The notes under the pieces are model-generated. The model saw only the letters and a list, made by a program, of their open reading frames with translations, had not been told where the DNA came from and searched no databases. A stretch of DNA of 64,000 nucleotides from Flavobacteriales bacterium. GTDB taxonomy: Bacteria; Bacteroidota; Bacteroidia; Flavobacteriales; UBA7312. Both the position numbers and the translations under genes were made by a program. The stretch spans positions 254,369 to 318,368 of the forward strand of contig JADHMQ010000001.1 in assembly GCA_016779935.1 (NCBI GenBank). The letters are read 5' to 3'. Position 1 is the first letter of the stretch. Every line of letters starts with the position of its first letter. Below are positions 34,575 through 43,739 of the stretch, in pieces.

Positions 34575-36701
34575 TTATTGGGTTATTTTAATTCTTCTTG
34601 AAATAGTTCGTTTCCCTCTATCGTGTTTATATTGTAATTGAATGATATATGAGTAAACTCCAGTAGGGCAAACCCTTCCTTTATGTGTTCCGTCCCATTT
34701 TGCTCTGTAATCATTACTTTCGAATAATAAATCTCCCCATCTACTGTAAATTTTTAGATTATAGTATTTTGAAGGAATACAATTTGATTGGAATCCAAAG
34801 TAGTCATTCAGTCCATCTTTGTTTGGGGTAAATACATTAGGGATGTAGTCGTTACATTCACAATCTTCGCTACTTATCTTAACGCTATCAATAGCTTCTC
34901 CACATTCGTTATAGGCTTTAGCCCAATAGATACCTCCAGTTCTAACCATAGTAAAGGTATCTGTATGAAAATCATGCCAAACTATGCCTTCATTTCTGTC
35001 TGCATATGCTTTAAGTACCAAAGGAAAGTTTTCACATATTAGAGAATCTTTCATGGGCTCAAGAATTCTTGGAAGTAAGGTGCGTTTTACTATTAATGTG
35101 TCAGAATCAATGGTGCAGCCTAACTTTTTAACGGTTAAAAAGTACTCTCCATCATAGTGAATGTCTTTATAGCTTTTTTTATCTCCATCATTCCATGAAT
35201 AATCTTCATAAGTAGTGTCAATATTCAGTGTGAAATAATCGCCTTCGCAAATGGTAGTATCATTTCCTAAAGTCAAGGGATGTAAAAATATCACATTTAT
35301 AGTGTCACTGTTCACACATTGATCAATTGATGCTTTGACATGGTATTGACCTGATTTATTTACTTTTAGACTTGACTCTGTTGAGCCGTCTTGCCATTTA
35401 AATCCAGTAGCGTTAGTGCTAGGGCTTAATCGCAAATCTGTCCCTGGACAGCCTACTGTATCGTTACCTAGATTAACATAAGGCGTTTGAATTTCTTGAA
35501 CTGATATAGTGTCAGCATCTGAACAACCACCTTTAGTAACAGAAACGGAATATGTGCCTGTAGAATCAATTTGTAAGTAATTAGATGTGCTACTATCTTG
35601 CCACAAATAGCTGTCCATTCCTAAATTCGCAAATAGTTTAATTGATTGCCCTTCACAAAAACTAGTATCATTTCCCAAATCAACAATCATATTTTGAATT
35701 GTTACATTAACAGTATCACGAATAATGGTAAGGTCATCATATTTAATATTTACAAAATACTGGCCATCGTTTGTGACGTTGATTACTGGTGTAGTTTCAC
35801 CAGTATTCCATTCATAGGTCGCACCATTAATAAGTTGACCAATATTTACATTCCCTCCTTCACAAAGTGTAGTATCAGGAAGTTTATTATAATTTAAAGT
35901 AGTAAAGCTGATATTATCAAATGTAGAATTACTTCCAGCTTCATGGTCTAGCATTATTCCGTTAAGAGTGTAAGGATTGTTAGCACCGTTTGAGGAAATA
36001 TCAAATCCTGCATTTATATTTTGCATTGATGGAACTGCGGTCCAGCTTTCAGAGTTGCTCAAGTTTTTTGTAAAAACACTTACGCTTCCTTGGTTATTAT
36101 TGGCATAAAAATCAATAATCAATGCGTATTTAATCCATCCATTTTGAGCATAATTTTGTTCTTGGGCAATTTGTTGAGAGTTTGCTCCGAATAGAGTTAT
36201 ATTATTTGGTGTGCCACAACCAAACCAACTTATACCAAAACTAGCTTCATTAGGGTCTGCTTGACCACAATTTTGTCCAAAATTCCCATCATTATTTTGG
36301 TCATAAGCGAGTCTAAACATCTTTCCCCAACAACCACCTGTCATTTCAAAACTTACTACCAGGTATTGCCTGTTTTGAAAAGAAGGGAAAGACCATGAGG
36401 CATCATTAAGTCTACTCATGATTGCATGTTGACTACCCCAACCGTCACCAGAACGTATTGCCTTACTTGAATTATAATCTCCCTCATTGGGCATAGATGC
36501 AATTTGTGGTATTATAGGTGAACCAATGACAGGACAGTTGTAGCCAGTGTTAGTCGTGGCTAGAGAGGTGCTAAACGTCCATCCATCTTGTGCCGTTAAA
36601 TCACCAAGATTTAAATTCTCAAAGTCATAAACGGCAATTTCTTGGGAATAACTTATTGAACAGAAAAAAGAAAATAATGAATAAAATAGTAGTTTTTTCA
36701 T
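34575..36701 (-). CDS. Secreted adhesin-like protein with gliding-associated type B T9SS tail
   Basis: Signal peptide (MKKLLFYSLFSFFCSISYSQ); the ATG at 36699-36701 is chosen over an in-frame TTG nine bases upstream. Residues ~20-270 look like a lectin- or cleaved-adhesin-type beta domain. Then come five Ig/PKD-like repeats with the recurrent signature LGNDT--CEG followed by W-DGS and GTY-V----GC. The last ~90 residues form the 'gliding motility-associated' type B C-terminal domain: YIPNVFTPNKDGLNDYF, LKIYSRWGDLLFESN and YRAKWDGTHKGRVCPTGVY. Type B cargo is exported by T9SS with SprF-like partners; none is adjacent. Role in adhesion is an inference. Confidence 0.93.
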   Translation of the reverse strand: MKKLLFYSLFSFFCSISYSQEIAVYDFENLNLGDLTAQDGWTFSTSLATTNTGYNCPVIGSPIIPQIASMPNEGDYNSSKAIRSGDGWGSQHAIMSRLNDASWSFPSFQNRQYLVVSFEMTGGCWGKMFRLAYDQNNDGNFGQNCGQADPNEASFGISWFGCGTPNNITLFGANSQQIAQEQNYAQNGWIKYALIIDFYANNNQGSVSVFTKNLSNSESWTAVPSMQNINAGFDISSNGANNPYTLNGIMLDHEAGSNSTFDNISFTTLNYNKLPDTTLCEGGNVNIGQLINGATYEWNTGETTPVINVTNDGQYFVNIKYDDLTIIRDTVNVTIQNMIVDLGNDTSFCEGQSIKLFANLGMDSYLWQDSSTSNYLQIDSTGTYSVSVTKGGCSDADTISVQEIQTPYVNLGNDTVGCPGTDLRLSPSTNATGFKWQDGSTESSLKVNKSGQYHVKASIDQCVNSDTINVIFLHPLTLGNDTTICEGDYFTLNIDTTYEDYSWNDGDKKSYKDIHYDGEYFLTVKKLGCTIDSDTLIVKRTLLPRILEPMKDSLICENFPLVLKAYADRNEGIVWHDFHTDTFTMVRTGGIYWAKAYNECGEAIDSVKISSEDCECNDYIPNVFTPNKDGLNDYFGFQSNCIPSKYYNLKIYSRWGDLLFESNDYRAKWDGTHKGRVCPTGVYSYIIQLQYKHDRGKRTISRRIKITQ

Positions 36702-36770
36702 AGGATTCAAATGGCATTTTTAAGTCTTTCAAAGATACATATTTTTTCTAAAATTGTTATTAATTTGGCT

Positions 36771-36778
36771 TAACTTTG
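36771..36778 (+). promoter_or_regulatory. -7 promoter element for the riboswitch transcript
   Basis: TAACTTTG matches TAnnTTTG and ends a few bases before the start of the folded riboswitch. The 5' end of the transcript should therefore coincide with the aptamer. Confidence 0.55.
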
Positions 36779-36782
36779 TCCC

Positions 36783-36935
36783 GTGCAAGGGTTATAATTA
36801 GGGAATGGGGTGTAAACCCTCAACTGTACCCGCAGCTGTAAACTCAATAGTAAGTCTAAGTACTTCATACCACTGTTCGTTGAGAATGGGAAGGTTGCTT
36901 AGATAGAGAAAGTCAGAAGACCTGCCCATTGCAAG
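36783..36935 (+). promoter_or_regulatory. Cobalamin (adenosylcobalamin) riboswitch
   Basis: The conserved core is recognisable. GGGAATGGGGTGTAAACCC opens the domain near 36801, ACCCGCAGCTGTAA follows at about 36828-36841, and the B12 box AGTCAGAAGACCTGCC is at 36911-36926 (canonical AGCCAGGAGACCTGCC). The closing P1 helix pairs TGCAA (36784-36788) with TTGCA (36929-36933). After it, AATCCT/AGGTTTT near 36945-36965 could form a weak hairpin ending in a T run as an expression platform. Binding of B12 normally lowers expression of the downstream gene, here the beta-propeller protein. Confidence 0.93.
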
Positions 36936-36996
36936 AACTGAAGAATCCTCGGGAATAAGGTTTTTCTTAGTATTATCTTTTTTAACTCATTTTATA

Positions 36997-38151
36997 ATGA
37001 AAAAATTATTGTTTATGTTGCTAATAGGCACCCAAGGTCTATTTGCGCAAGATTATGTAAATCAGGTATTAGTACTAAACGAAGGTAAATTTGGACAAAA
37101 TGAATTTCCAGTAACTTTGGGTAGTTATAATCCAGTTACGCAAAATTATGAGGTCGTTGATACTATTGAAGGAGCTCGTTTTGCTTCTGATATGGTAATT
37201 GATGGTAACAACATCTTTATTGTTGCCGATACATTATTATTGAAGTATGACTTAAACACTTTTGAAGTATTATCTACTCAAACAGTAGTTGGTGGAAGAA
37301 ACATTGCTATTGTTGACGATAAACTCTTTATTACTAGAGGTGAATATGGTGTTGACTTCTCTTCTTACCTGCAGGTTTATTCAAAGTCTGACCTAGAATT
37401 TATTTCAGAATTAGATACTGTAAGTGGACCAAAATGGTCTACACAAAACATGGTTGCTCATGATGGAAAACTTTTTATTGCTATTAATAACGGTTTTAAT
37501 TGGGGAGAAGAAAAGTCATTAATTGGTGTTGTTGAAATTTCGACAATGAGCTATCTTGAAGAAATTGATTTAGGATCTGAGGGAACTAACCCTGATAATA
37601 TGGTTTTGAACGGAGATTACATTTACACAGTTAACAATAAAAATTGGTCTGGCGCATCTTTTTCAAAAGTTGATTTATCAACGATGACAGCTACCACAAT
37701 TAATGTTTCTGATGTAAGTACGGCTTGTGGTACATCTTGCTTAAGAGGAGATAGAATTAATTTTCAATTATCTCAGGATTCAATCTTGTATGAATGGAAT
37801 CCAATTACTTTTGATGATTCAGGAGTTAATTTAGGGATAAATGAAAACTTTTACGAACTAGCTCATGATGATATTAACAATTATTTATACGCTAGTTCAA
37901 CAGATTTTACCACCTTTGGTAAAGTCGGTATTTATGATGCTGACAATACATTAGTTTCTGAATTTGACTGTGGTGTATCACCAGGCACAATTGTTTTTGA
38001 TATCAGAAACACTACATCTATTCCTGAATTTTCAGCCGAAGAAAATACTGACAATTCTGTTTACGATATGTCTGGGAGAAAGCTAGGTAGTATTGAAAAA
38101 CAGCCTAAAGGAGTTTACTTACAATCAGGTAAAAAGGTATTTAAAAGATAA
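36997..38151 (+). CDS. Secreted beta-propeller protein under B12-riboswitch control (BtuG/DUF5074-like), probable T9SS cargo
   Basis: Signal peptide MKKLLFMLLIGTQGLFAQ, cleaved before DYVNQ, with no lipobox Cys. The mature protein repeats short strands of the type GxNIFIVADTLLLKYD, GRNIAIVDDKLFITRGEYG, AHDGKLFIAINNGFN and LNGDYIYTVNNKNW, the layout of a YncE/DUF5074-type beta-propeller. The C-terminal ~35 residues (VYDMSGRKLG, PKGVYLQSGKKVFKR) resemble a short type A T9SS tail. In Bacteroides, BtuG is a surface propeller that captures cobalamin for BtuB. The riboswitch directly upstream argues for a B12-related role here; homology to BtuG was not tested. No btuB-type receptor is adjacent, and a terminator closes the unit. 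Confidence 0.8.
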   Translation: MKKLLFMLLIGTQGLFAQDYVNQVLVLNEGKFGQNEFPVTLGSYNPVTQNYEVVDTIEGARFASDMVIDGNNIFIVADTLLLKYDLNTFEVLSTQTVVGGRNIAIVDDKLFITRGEYGVDFSSYLQVYSKSDLEFISELDTVSGPKWSTQNMVAHDGKLFIAINNGFNWGEEKSLIGVVEISTMSYLEEIDLGSEGTNPDNMVLNGDYIYTVNNKNWSGASFSKVDLSTMTATTINVSDVSTACGTSCLRGDRINFQLSQDSILYEWNPITFDDSGVNLGINENFYELAHDDINNYLYASSTDFTTFGKVGIYDADNTLVSEFDCGVSPGTIVFDIRNTTSIPEFSAEENTDNSVYDMSGRKLGSIEKQPKGVYLQSGKKVFKR

Positions 38152-38179
38152 TTTATAATTTTTTAAACTAAATTTAAAT

Positions 38180-38205
38180 GGGGAGCTGTTGCTCCCTTTT
38201 TATTT
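38180..38205 (+). terminator. Terminator of the riboswitch-controlled gene
   Basis: GGGAGC and GCTCCC pair around a TGTT loop and run into a T-rich tract. It shows that the B12-regulated transcript carries a single gene. Confidence 0.85.
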
Positions 38206-38234
38206 TTTGTATTTTTAGCAAAATTGATTTTATT

Positions 38235-40046
38235 ATGATTGAACTGTCTGCAATAATAGTTTTTGGAATTTTGGCCCAATGGATAGCATGGAAAATGAAA
38301 ATCCCCGCTATCTTTCCTTTAATTTTGTTAGGTCTTTTTATGGGGCCTCTTTCTACTTTGTTTTTAGATACACAGTGGATTAACCCTGAAAATATTTTTG
38401 CAGGTAATACTATGTATTATTTTGTATCACTTTCGGTAGGTATAATACTATTTGAAGGTGGTCTTACCCTAAAGTTTAAAGAAGTAAGACAGTTGGCAGG
38501 CGTGGTTCGAAACTTATTGATTTTTGGTCCAATTATAATGGGTATTGGTGGTGCTGTAGCTGCTCATTATTTCCTTGATATGGACTATAGAGTAGGTCTA
38601 CTTTTTGGTTCATTAATTATTGTGACTGGTCCAACTGTAATTGCACCTATTTTAAGAAGTGTAAGGCCTAAGAAGAGTTTAAGTACTATTCTAAAGTGGG
38701 AGGGGATTGTAATAGATCCTATTGGGGCATTGGTAGCTGTTTTGGTTTATGAATTATTCTTTGTATCTACTATGAGTGTTGGCGGAGATCATTCTATGGG
38801 ATTAACACAAGTGGCATTAAAGACCTTCTTTTTAACACTTTGCGTGGGTTCGTTTTTTGGACTGTTTTCTGGTTGGACTCTTCATACTTTACTCAAACGA
38901 AATTTAATACCACACTTTTTAATAAATGTACTTTCACTAGGATTTGTAATTTTTGCTTTTGCTGGTGCTGATACATTACAACCCGAGTCGGGGCTTTTAT
39001 CCGTAACAGTAATGGGTATTCTTCTTGCAAATATTAAAACTCCAAACATTGATAAAATTTTAGACTTTAAAGAAAGTCTTACCGTTATATTAATTTCGGT
39101 TTTATTTATTATTCTTTCCTCAAACATTTCAATGGAGCAGCTCAAATTACTTGAGATGAGTTCTTTATTTATATTCCTAACAGTAGTATTTATACTGCGA
39201 CCAATTGTTGTTTGGATTAGCTCTTGGAAATCGGAGCTTAATTGGAAAGAAAAAGCTTTTATAGCATGGGTTGGTCCAAAAGGTATTGTAGCTGCGGCAG
39301 TAGCCTCATTATTTTCGCTTTACCTAATGTCAGATAAAATTTCTCTACCCCCTTCACTAAGAGAAGATGTGGAGTTGTTAGTTCCATTAACGTTCATGAT
39401 TATTCTTGGAACAGTAACCTTAAATGGCCTTACAGCTAAGCTTGTAGCTTCTGTTTTGGGATTAATAAAAGAATCTAAAAATAGTGTTGTGATTGTTGGT
39501 GCTAATGAAGGCTCTATCAGCATAGCCAATTATTTAGAGAAACACAATATTCCTATTACTCTTTATGATTTATCAAAAGAAAATATTAGAAATGCAAAAG
39601 CAGCAGGCTTGAATGTTATTGAAAAAAATATTTTGTCAGATGATGAAATTGACTTTGACGATGCAGGTCATCTCTTAGCGTTAACATCTAGTAATGATGT
39701 AAATATTTTTGCATGTAGAAAATTGAAGGAAGTCATTACCGACTTAAACGTTTACAGGCTTATTACTGTCAATGAAATTAAATTTGATCCTTTATCTCGA
39801 CCTACAAATGTTTTATTCTCTAGTGATTCAGACTATATAAATTTTATAGAAATAGTTAGAAAGTATCCTATTTTAAAGGATTTAAAGATTAATTCAGCTG
39901 AACATTTATCATCAGTCTTAGAAAATAAAACGTCACCATTACCTGTTTTAATAAGAAGAAAAGATACCATTCAGTTCATTACAGTTGATTTTGATTATCA
40001 ATATCAAGTGGGTGATGTTTTAGCATATATTGGGGAGTTAAATTAA
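38235..40046 (+). CDS. Cation/proton antiporter (CPA family) with C-terminal TrkA-N/RCK-like domain
   Basis: Membrane exchanger of Na+ or K+ for H+. The ATG at 38235 opens directly on the first helix (MIELSAIIVFGILAQWIAWK); longer in-frame readings run through the preceding terminator. Residues ~1-400 form about 12-13 helices, with LFEGGLTLKFKE near 77 and the conserved TGPTVIAPILRSVRPKK near 130 (family TDP/TGP in the ion site). Residues ~415-520 form a Rossmann TrkA-N domain (VVIVGANEGSISIANYL), and a short C-terminal domain follows. The nucleotide-binding domain probably gates transport. Ion specificity is not determined. Confidence 0.93.
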   Translation: MIELSAIIVFGILAQWIAWKMKIPAIFPLILLGLFMGPLSTLFLDTQWINPENIFAGNTMYYFVSLSVGIILFEGGLTLKFKEVRQLAGVVRNLLIFGPIIMGIGGAVAAHYFLDMDYRVGLLFGSLIIVTGPTVIAPILRSVRPKKSLSTILKWEGIVIDPIGALVAVLVYELFFVSTMSVGGDHSMGLTQVALKTFFLTLCVGSFFGLFSGWTLHTLLKRNLIPHFLINVLSLGFVIFAFAGADTLQPESGLLSVTVMGILLANIKTPNIDKILDFKESLTVILISVLFIILSSNISMEQLKLLEMSSLFIFLTVVFILRPIVVWISSWKSELNWKEKAFIAWVGPKGIVAAAVASLFSLYLMSDKISLPPSLREDVELLVPLTFMIILGTVTLNGLTAKLVASVLGLIKESKNSVVIVGANEGSISIANYLEKHNIPITLYDLSKENIRNAKAAGLNVIEKNILSDDEIDFDDAGHLLALTSSNDVNIFACRKLKEVITDLNVYRLITVNEIKFDPLSRPTNVLFSSDSDYINFIEIVRKYPILKDLKINSAEHLSSVLENKTSPLPVLIRRKDTIQFITVDFDYQYQVGDVLAYIGELN

Positions 40047-40047
40047 T

Positions 40048-40055
40048 TATATTTG
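40048..40055 (+). promoter_or_regulatory. -7 promoter element for gcvT-comB
   Basis: TATATTTG matches TAnnTTTG exactly and lies just after the antiporter stop, 17 bases before the gcvT ATG. A TTG at 40030-40032 is 15 bases upstream, slightly short of the usual -33 spacing. Confidence 0.55.
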
Positions 40056-40072
40056 GCACCAAATTTTAAAAG

Positions 40073-41155
40073 ATGAAAAACACTGCTCTTACACAAACTC
40101 ACCTAGATTTGGGTGCAAAAATGGTTCCCTTTGCCGGCTACAATATGCCAATACAGTATGAAGGTTTAAAAGTCGAACATCTTAACGTTAGAAGTGGAGT
40201 TGGTGTTTTTGATGTTTCTCACATGGGTGAGTTTTTTGTTGAAGGACCTCATGCTATGGATTTAATCCAGAAGGTAACCTCAAATGATGTAGCGGTATTA
40301 ATAGATGGTCAGGTTCAATACTCGTGTATGCCAAACTTAGATGGTGGTATTGTAGATGATTTGCTTGTATATAGAATACATTCAGAAAAATATATGTTAG
40401 TTGTTAATGCTTCTAATATTGAAAAGGATTTTAATTGGATTAATCAATTTAATGATAAAAAGGTATCACTAACAAATAAATCAGACGATTACTCCCTTCT
40501 AGCGGTCCAAGGACCAAAAGCTGTTGAAGCACTTCAGCCATTGACTGATATTGATTTATCGGATATGAAATACTACACTTTTAAAATAGGTGAGTTTTGC
40601 GGAATTAAGGATGTTATTATTTCAGCAACAGGCTACACTGGAGCTGGAGGTTTTGAAGTTTATTTTTTTAATGAACATGCTAATACAATTTGGAATTCAA
40701 TTTTTGAATCAGGAAAAGATCTAAATATAATGCCTATTGGTCTAGCTGCAAGAGACACATTAAGATTAGAAATGGGATTCTGTTTATATGGAAATGATAT
40801 TGATGATACTACCTCACCTCTAGAAGCAGGTTTGGGATGGATAACAAAATTTACAAACGACTTTAATAATTCAGCTGACCTTCTTGAGCAAAAGGAGAAC
40901 GGTCTTAGCAAAAGGAGAGTAGGTTTTGTAATGCAAGAAAGGGGTATCCCTAGAAAAGATTATTCAATTGTTGACGATAATGGCAATGCTATTGGCGTAG
41001 TAAGTTCTGGTACTATGTCACCATCACTTGATAAGGCTATAGGTATGGGGTATGTAAAAAAAGAATTTTCAAAAGTTGGTACTGAAGTTTTTATTCAAAT
41101 TAGAAATAAGCAATTGAAAGCAAAAGTTGTTAAATTACCATTTTACAAAGCATAG
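40073..41155 (+). CDS. gcvT: Aminomethyltransferase (glycine cleavage T-protein)
   Basis: Releases ammonia and moves the methylene group of the glycine-derived H-protein adduct to tetrahydrofolate. Family blocks: [15 protein letters not shown] near residue 17, [16 protein letters not shown] near 43 (folate site), [20 protein letters not shown] near 82, [14 protein letters not shown] near 184, and [20 protein letters not shown] near 223. The C-terminal barrel contains [21 protein letters not shown]. 360 residues is normal. The comB ATG comes immediately after the stop. Confidence 0.97.
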   Translation: MKNTALTQTHLDLGAKMVPFAGYNMPIQYEGLKVEHLNVRSGVGVFDVSHMGEFFVEGPHAMDLIQKVTSNDVAVLIDGQVQYSCMPNLDGGIVDDLLVYRIHSEKYMLVVNASNIEKDFNWINQFNDKKVSLTNKSDDYSLLAVQGPKAVEALQPLTDIDLSDMKYYTFKIGEFCGIKDVIISATGYTGAGGFEVYFFNEHANTIWNSIFESGKDLNIMPIGLAARDTLRLEMGFCLYGNDIDDTTSPLEAGLGWITKFTNDFNNSADLLEQKENGLSKRRVGFVMQERGIPRKDYSIVDDNGNAIGVVSSGTMSPSLDKAIGMGYVKKEFSKVGTEVFIQIRNKQLKAKVVKLPFYKA

Positions 41156-41875
41156 ATGCAAAACATTATAAAAGTTTGTCTTTCACCATCTTTATTTCCG
41201 ATTTATTCGGATAGAAAAAGTATTGTAGTAGTAGTAGATATTTTAAGAGCTACTTCAGCTATTTGTACTGCTTTGGATTTAGGTGTAAAATCTATTATTC
41301 CTGTTTCTACTATTGAAGATGCTTTAGATTTTAAAGACTGTGATAACCATATTTTAGCCGCTGAACGGAATGGAAAAGTGGTAAGAGGTTTTGATATAGG
41401 TAATTCACCTACGGATTATCTTAATAAAGACTTTCAGAATAAAAAAATGGTTTTGACAACTACTAATGGTACACGAGCAATAAATATTGCTAAAAGAGAT
41501 CATCAAGTTGTTATAGGCTCATTTTTAAATATTGATATTCTTACTGACTATCTAATAGATCAAGATGAAGATGTTATAATTCTATGTGCTGGCTGGAAAG
41601 ATGATTTCTGCTTAGAAGACACCATATTTGCAGGTGCATTGAGTCAAAAATTAGCAGAAAATGATAAATTTTTCTACGAAAATGATTCTACAATAAATTC
41701 TGTATTGCTTTATAATCAATCTAAGAGCGATTTATTTGGATTTTTATCCGATTCACAGCACAGAAAACGATTGGCTCATTTGGGAATTGAGGATGACGTG
41801 AAATTTTGTCTGGATTACAACAAGACATCAATTGTTCCAATTTTAGTAAATGATGAGTTAGTCATACTGCAATGA
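41156..41875 (+). CDS. comB: 2-phosphosulfolactate phosphatase (ComB-like)
   Basis: ComB hydrolyses 2-phosphosulfolactate; in methanogens this belongs to coenzyme M synthesis. The family is read from IVVVVDILRATSAICTALD near residue 23, LAAERNGKVVRGFDIGNSP near 71, LTTTNGTRAINIA near 99 and the acidic block EDTIFAGALSQKL near 151. 239 residues is normal. No comA (phosphosulfolactate synthase) or comC neighbour is visible, so the natural substrate in this organism is open. It is coupled to gcvT upstream, and its stop overlaps the next ATG (ATGA). Confidence 0.88.
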   Translation: MQNIIKVCLSPSLFPIYSDRKSIVVVVDILRATSAICTALDLGVKSIIPVSTIEDALDFKDCDNHILAAERNGKVVRGFDIGNSPTDYLNKDFQNKKMVLTTTNGTRAINIAKRDHQVVIGSFLNIDILTDYLIDQDEDVIILCAGWKDDFCLEDTIFAGALSQKLAENDKFFYENDSTINSVLLYNQSKSDLFGFLSDSQHRKRLAHLGIEDDVKFCLDYNKTSIVPILVNDELVILQ

Positions 41876-42760
41876 AAAAGAAAATAGTCCTTTTACTACT
41901 CATCTTTTTTTTAGGACACCATACTATTTTCACTTGGGGATTTTTCGCACACTATAAGATTAATAAAATGGCTGTTTTTACTCTTCCTGAGAGTATGAAT
42001 ACCTTTTTTTCTTAATCATATTCAACTTCTTGAAGATAATGCAGTAAATACGGATAAAAGGCGTCACAGAGTTGTGAATGAAGCCCCAAGACATTTTATA
42101 GATATTGATTATTACAGTGAAGAAAATCCTTTTGAAGTAATGCCAAGAAAATGGGAAGATGCTGTTGAAAAATATTCAAAGGATACATTACTAGAATATG
42201 GAATTTTGCCTTGGAATATTAATAACCAATATTATTCATTAGTGAATGCCTTTAAAGAACATGATGTAAATGCGGTCATTAAGTATTCATCTGATATTGG
42301 TCATTATATCGCAGATGCTCACGTACCATTGCATACTACACTTAACTACAATGGTCAACTCACTAGACAAGATGGCATTCATTCATTTTGGGAGTCCAGA
42401 TTACCAGAACTTTTTGCAGATAACTACAATTACATATTACCCAAGGTAACTTATGTTGATGATATATTATCGTTTGCTTGGTCAATAATTGAGAATAGCC
42501 ATAATGCCAAGGACTCCGTGCTTTTATTTGAGGCGAAATTAAATATGCGTTTTTCCAGCGATGAAAAATATTCTTTTGAAGAGAAGGGAAGTGGCAGTTC
42601 AAAAGTATACTCCTTAGCATATTCTGCTGCATATCATAAAATGCTTGATGGTATGGTAGAGCGTCAAATGCGTTCATCTATTGTTTCTATTGGTTCCGTA
42701 TGGTATTCAGCATGGATTGATGCTGGTCAGCCAAATATGGATACTTGGAAAATGGAATAA
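41872..42760 (+). pseudogene. Zinc-dependent phospholipase C/nuclease-like gene with a +1 frameshift
   Basis: The gene starts at the ATG overlapping comB and encodes a signal sequence, then WGFFAHYKINKMAVFTLPES, the family opening with the N-terminal Trp and a His ligand. In frame it ends at TAA 42013-42015, just after a run of seven T (42004-42010). One base later the reading continues without stops as NHIQLLEDNAVNTDKRRHRV, then EAPRHFIDID, SSDIGHYIADAHVPLHTT (His/Asp zinc ligands) and GIHSFWESRLPELF. Removing one T joins both parts into a ~295-residue protein matching the family. A GTG at 42074 could start only a truncated form. The lesion is a single homopolymer base: a real mutation, slippage or a sequencing error. 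Confidence 0.85.
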
Positions 42761-42762
42761 AA

Positions 42763-42784
42763 AAAACCTCATTTCTGAGGTTTT
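42763..42784. terminator. Terminator between convergent genes
   Basis: AAAACCTC and GAGGTTTT pair around a six-base ATTTCT loop, with A and T tracts on each side, so it may work in both directions. It lies between the phospholipase-like gene and the outer-membrane protein gene. Confidence 0.75.
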
Positions 42785-42813
42785 AGTAATTATTGATATT
42801 GTATTCTTTTTTC

Positions 42814-43698
42814 TTAGAAATAGTAGGATAGACCTACGGAGAAGTTAATTCCTGAACCCGTCAACGTACGTTCAGTCATTTTTTCTCCCATATCCGTAAC
42901 ACTTAGTATTGGATGAGGAGTTTCTTCTTTTGAAGTCATAGTTGTGTTGTACATAAAGTAATTGAACTGTGGTTCAACACTAAATTTATCAGATACAAAA
43001 GCACAAAATCCAAGACCTACATTAATAGTTCCTGATAAAATATCAGTTATAGAGGATACTGAGCTGATAGCATCTTTCATTTCTTCTTTACCTGACGAAT
43101 ATCTGTATGAACCATCAACGAAAATTGAATTACCTTTTCTAAGTTTGAAATTATACCTTAAAAATGGAGATATACTCAATAGCGATTTTGAATAAGTTAT
43201 ATCGTTATTGGCAGAGGCAGCTAATAAACTATAAAGTTCAAAATAGTGATTGGCATACGAATTTCCATTAGTAGCAACACCAGGAAGACCTGTAAACCAA
43301 ACATTAGTTAAACTATCTGTAAGGCTAGCACTCGTTAATTTTGAATCTTCATTTGTTTTAAATAGACTAGTTTCATTGTCATATCCAAAACCTAAACCAA
43401 CCATAAATCTATCGGCAACAAAGTATCCAGTTTTGAAATTGACATTAAACTCACTTTGTTTGTCCTGATCTAATTTGTAGGTGTAAGGAAATAAAAAGCC
43501 AAGATTTAAACTATCAGTCTCATTTACTAGAGTATCACTAAAACCAGTAAAGGTAACATCGATAGTATTTTCAGAATTGCTACTTGAGCTAAAGTTAATG
43601 TTGCTACTTGAAGCACCAAAAAACCAATTACCTTTTTCATGTTGTGAATACACTTGTGTGCTAAATGCTACAAACATGATTAAAAGAACTTTTTTCAT
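42814..43698 (-). CDS. Outer-membrane beta-barrel protein
   Basis: A signal peptide (MKKVLLIMFVAFSTQVYSQ) precedes alternating amphipathic strands such as NVNFKTGYFVADRFMVGLGFGYDNE, SISPFLRYNFKLRKGNSIFVDGSYRY and INVGLGFCAFVSDKFSVEPQFNYFMY. The protein ends GINFSVGLSYYF, a typical barrel terminus with a final Phe. 294 residues fits an 8-10-strand OmpA- or OprF-like barrel without a peptidoglycan-binding domain. Function is not known. It lies downstream of dnaN in the same direction but has its own candidate -7 element. Confidence 0.85.
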   Translation of the reverse strand: MKKVLLIMFVAFSTQVYSQHEKGNWFFGASSSNINFSSSSNSENTIDVTFTGFSDTLVNETDSLNLGFLFPYTYKLDQDKQSEFNVNFKTGYFVADRFMVGLGFGYDNETSLFKTNEDSKLTSASLTDSLTNVWFTGLPGVATNGNSYANHYFELYSLLAASANNDITYSKSLLSISPFLRYNFKLRKGNSIFVDGSYRYSSGKEEMKDAISSVSSITDILSGTINVGLGFCAFVSDKFSVEPQFNYFMYNTTMTSKEETPHPILSVTDMGEKMTERTLTGSGINFSVGLSYYF

Positions 43699-43723
43699 AA
43701 TTTTTGAAGTGTTTATTTGTTCG

Positions 43724-43731
43724 CTAATATA
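43724..43731 (-). promoter_or_regulatory. Candidate -7 element for the outer-membrane protein gene
   Basis: The minus strand reads TATATTAG, one base off TAnnTTTG, 25 bases before the ATG in the 41-base gap after dnaN. Confidence 0.35.
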
Positions 43732-43739
43732 GTTAAGAA

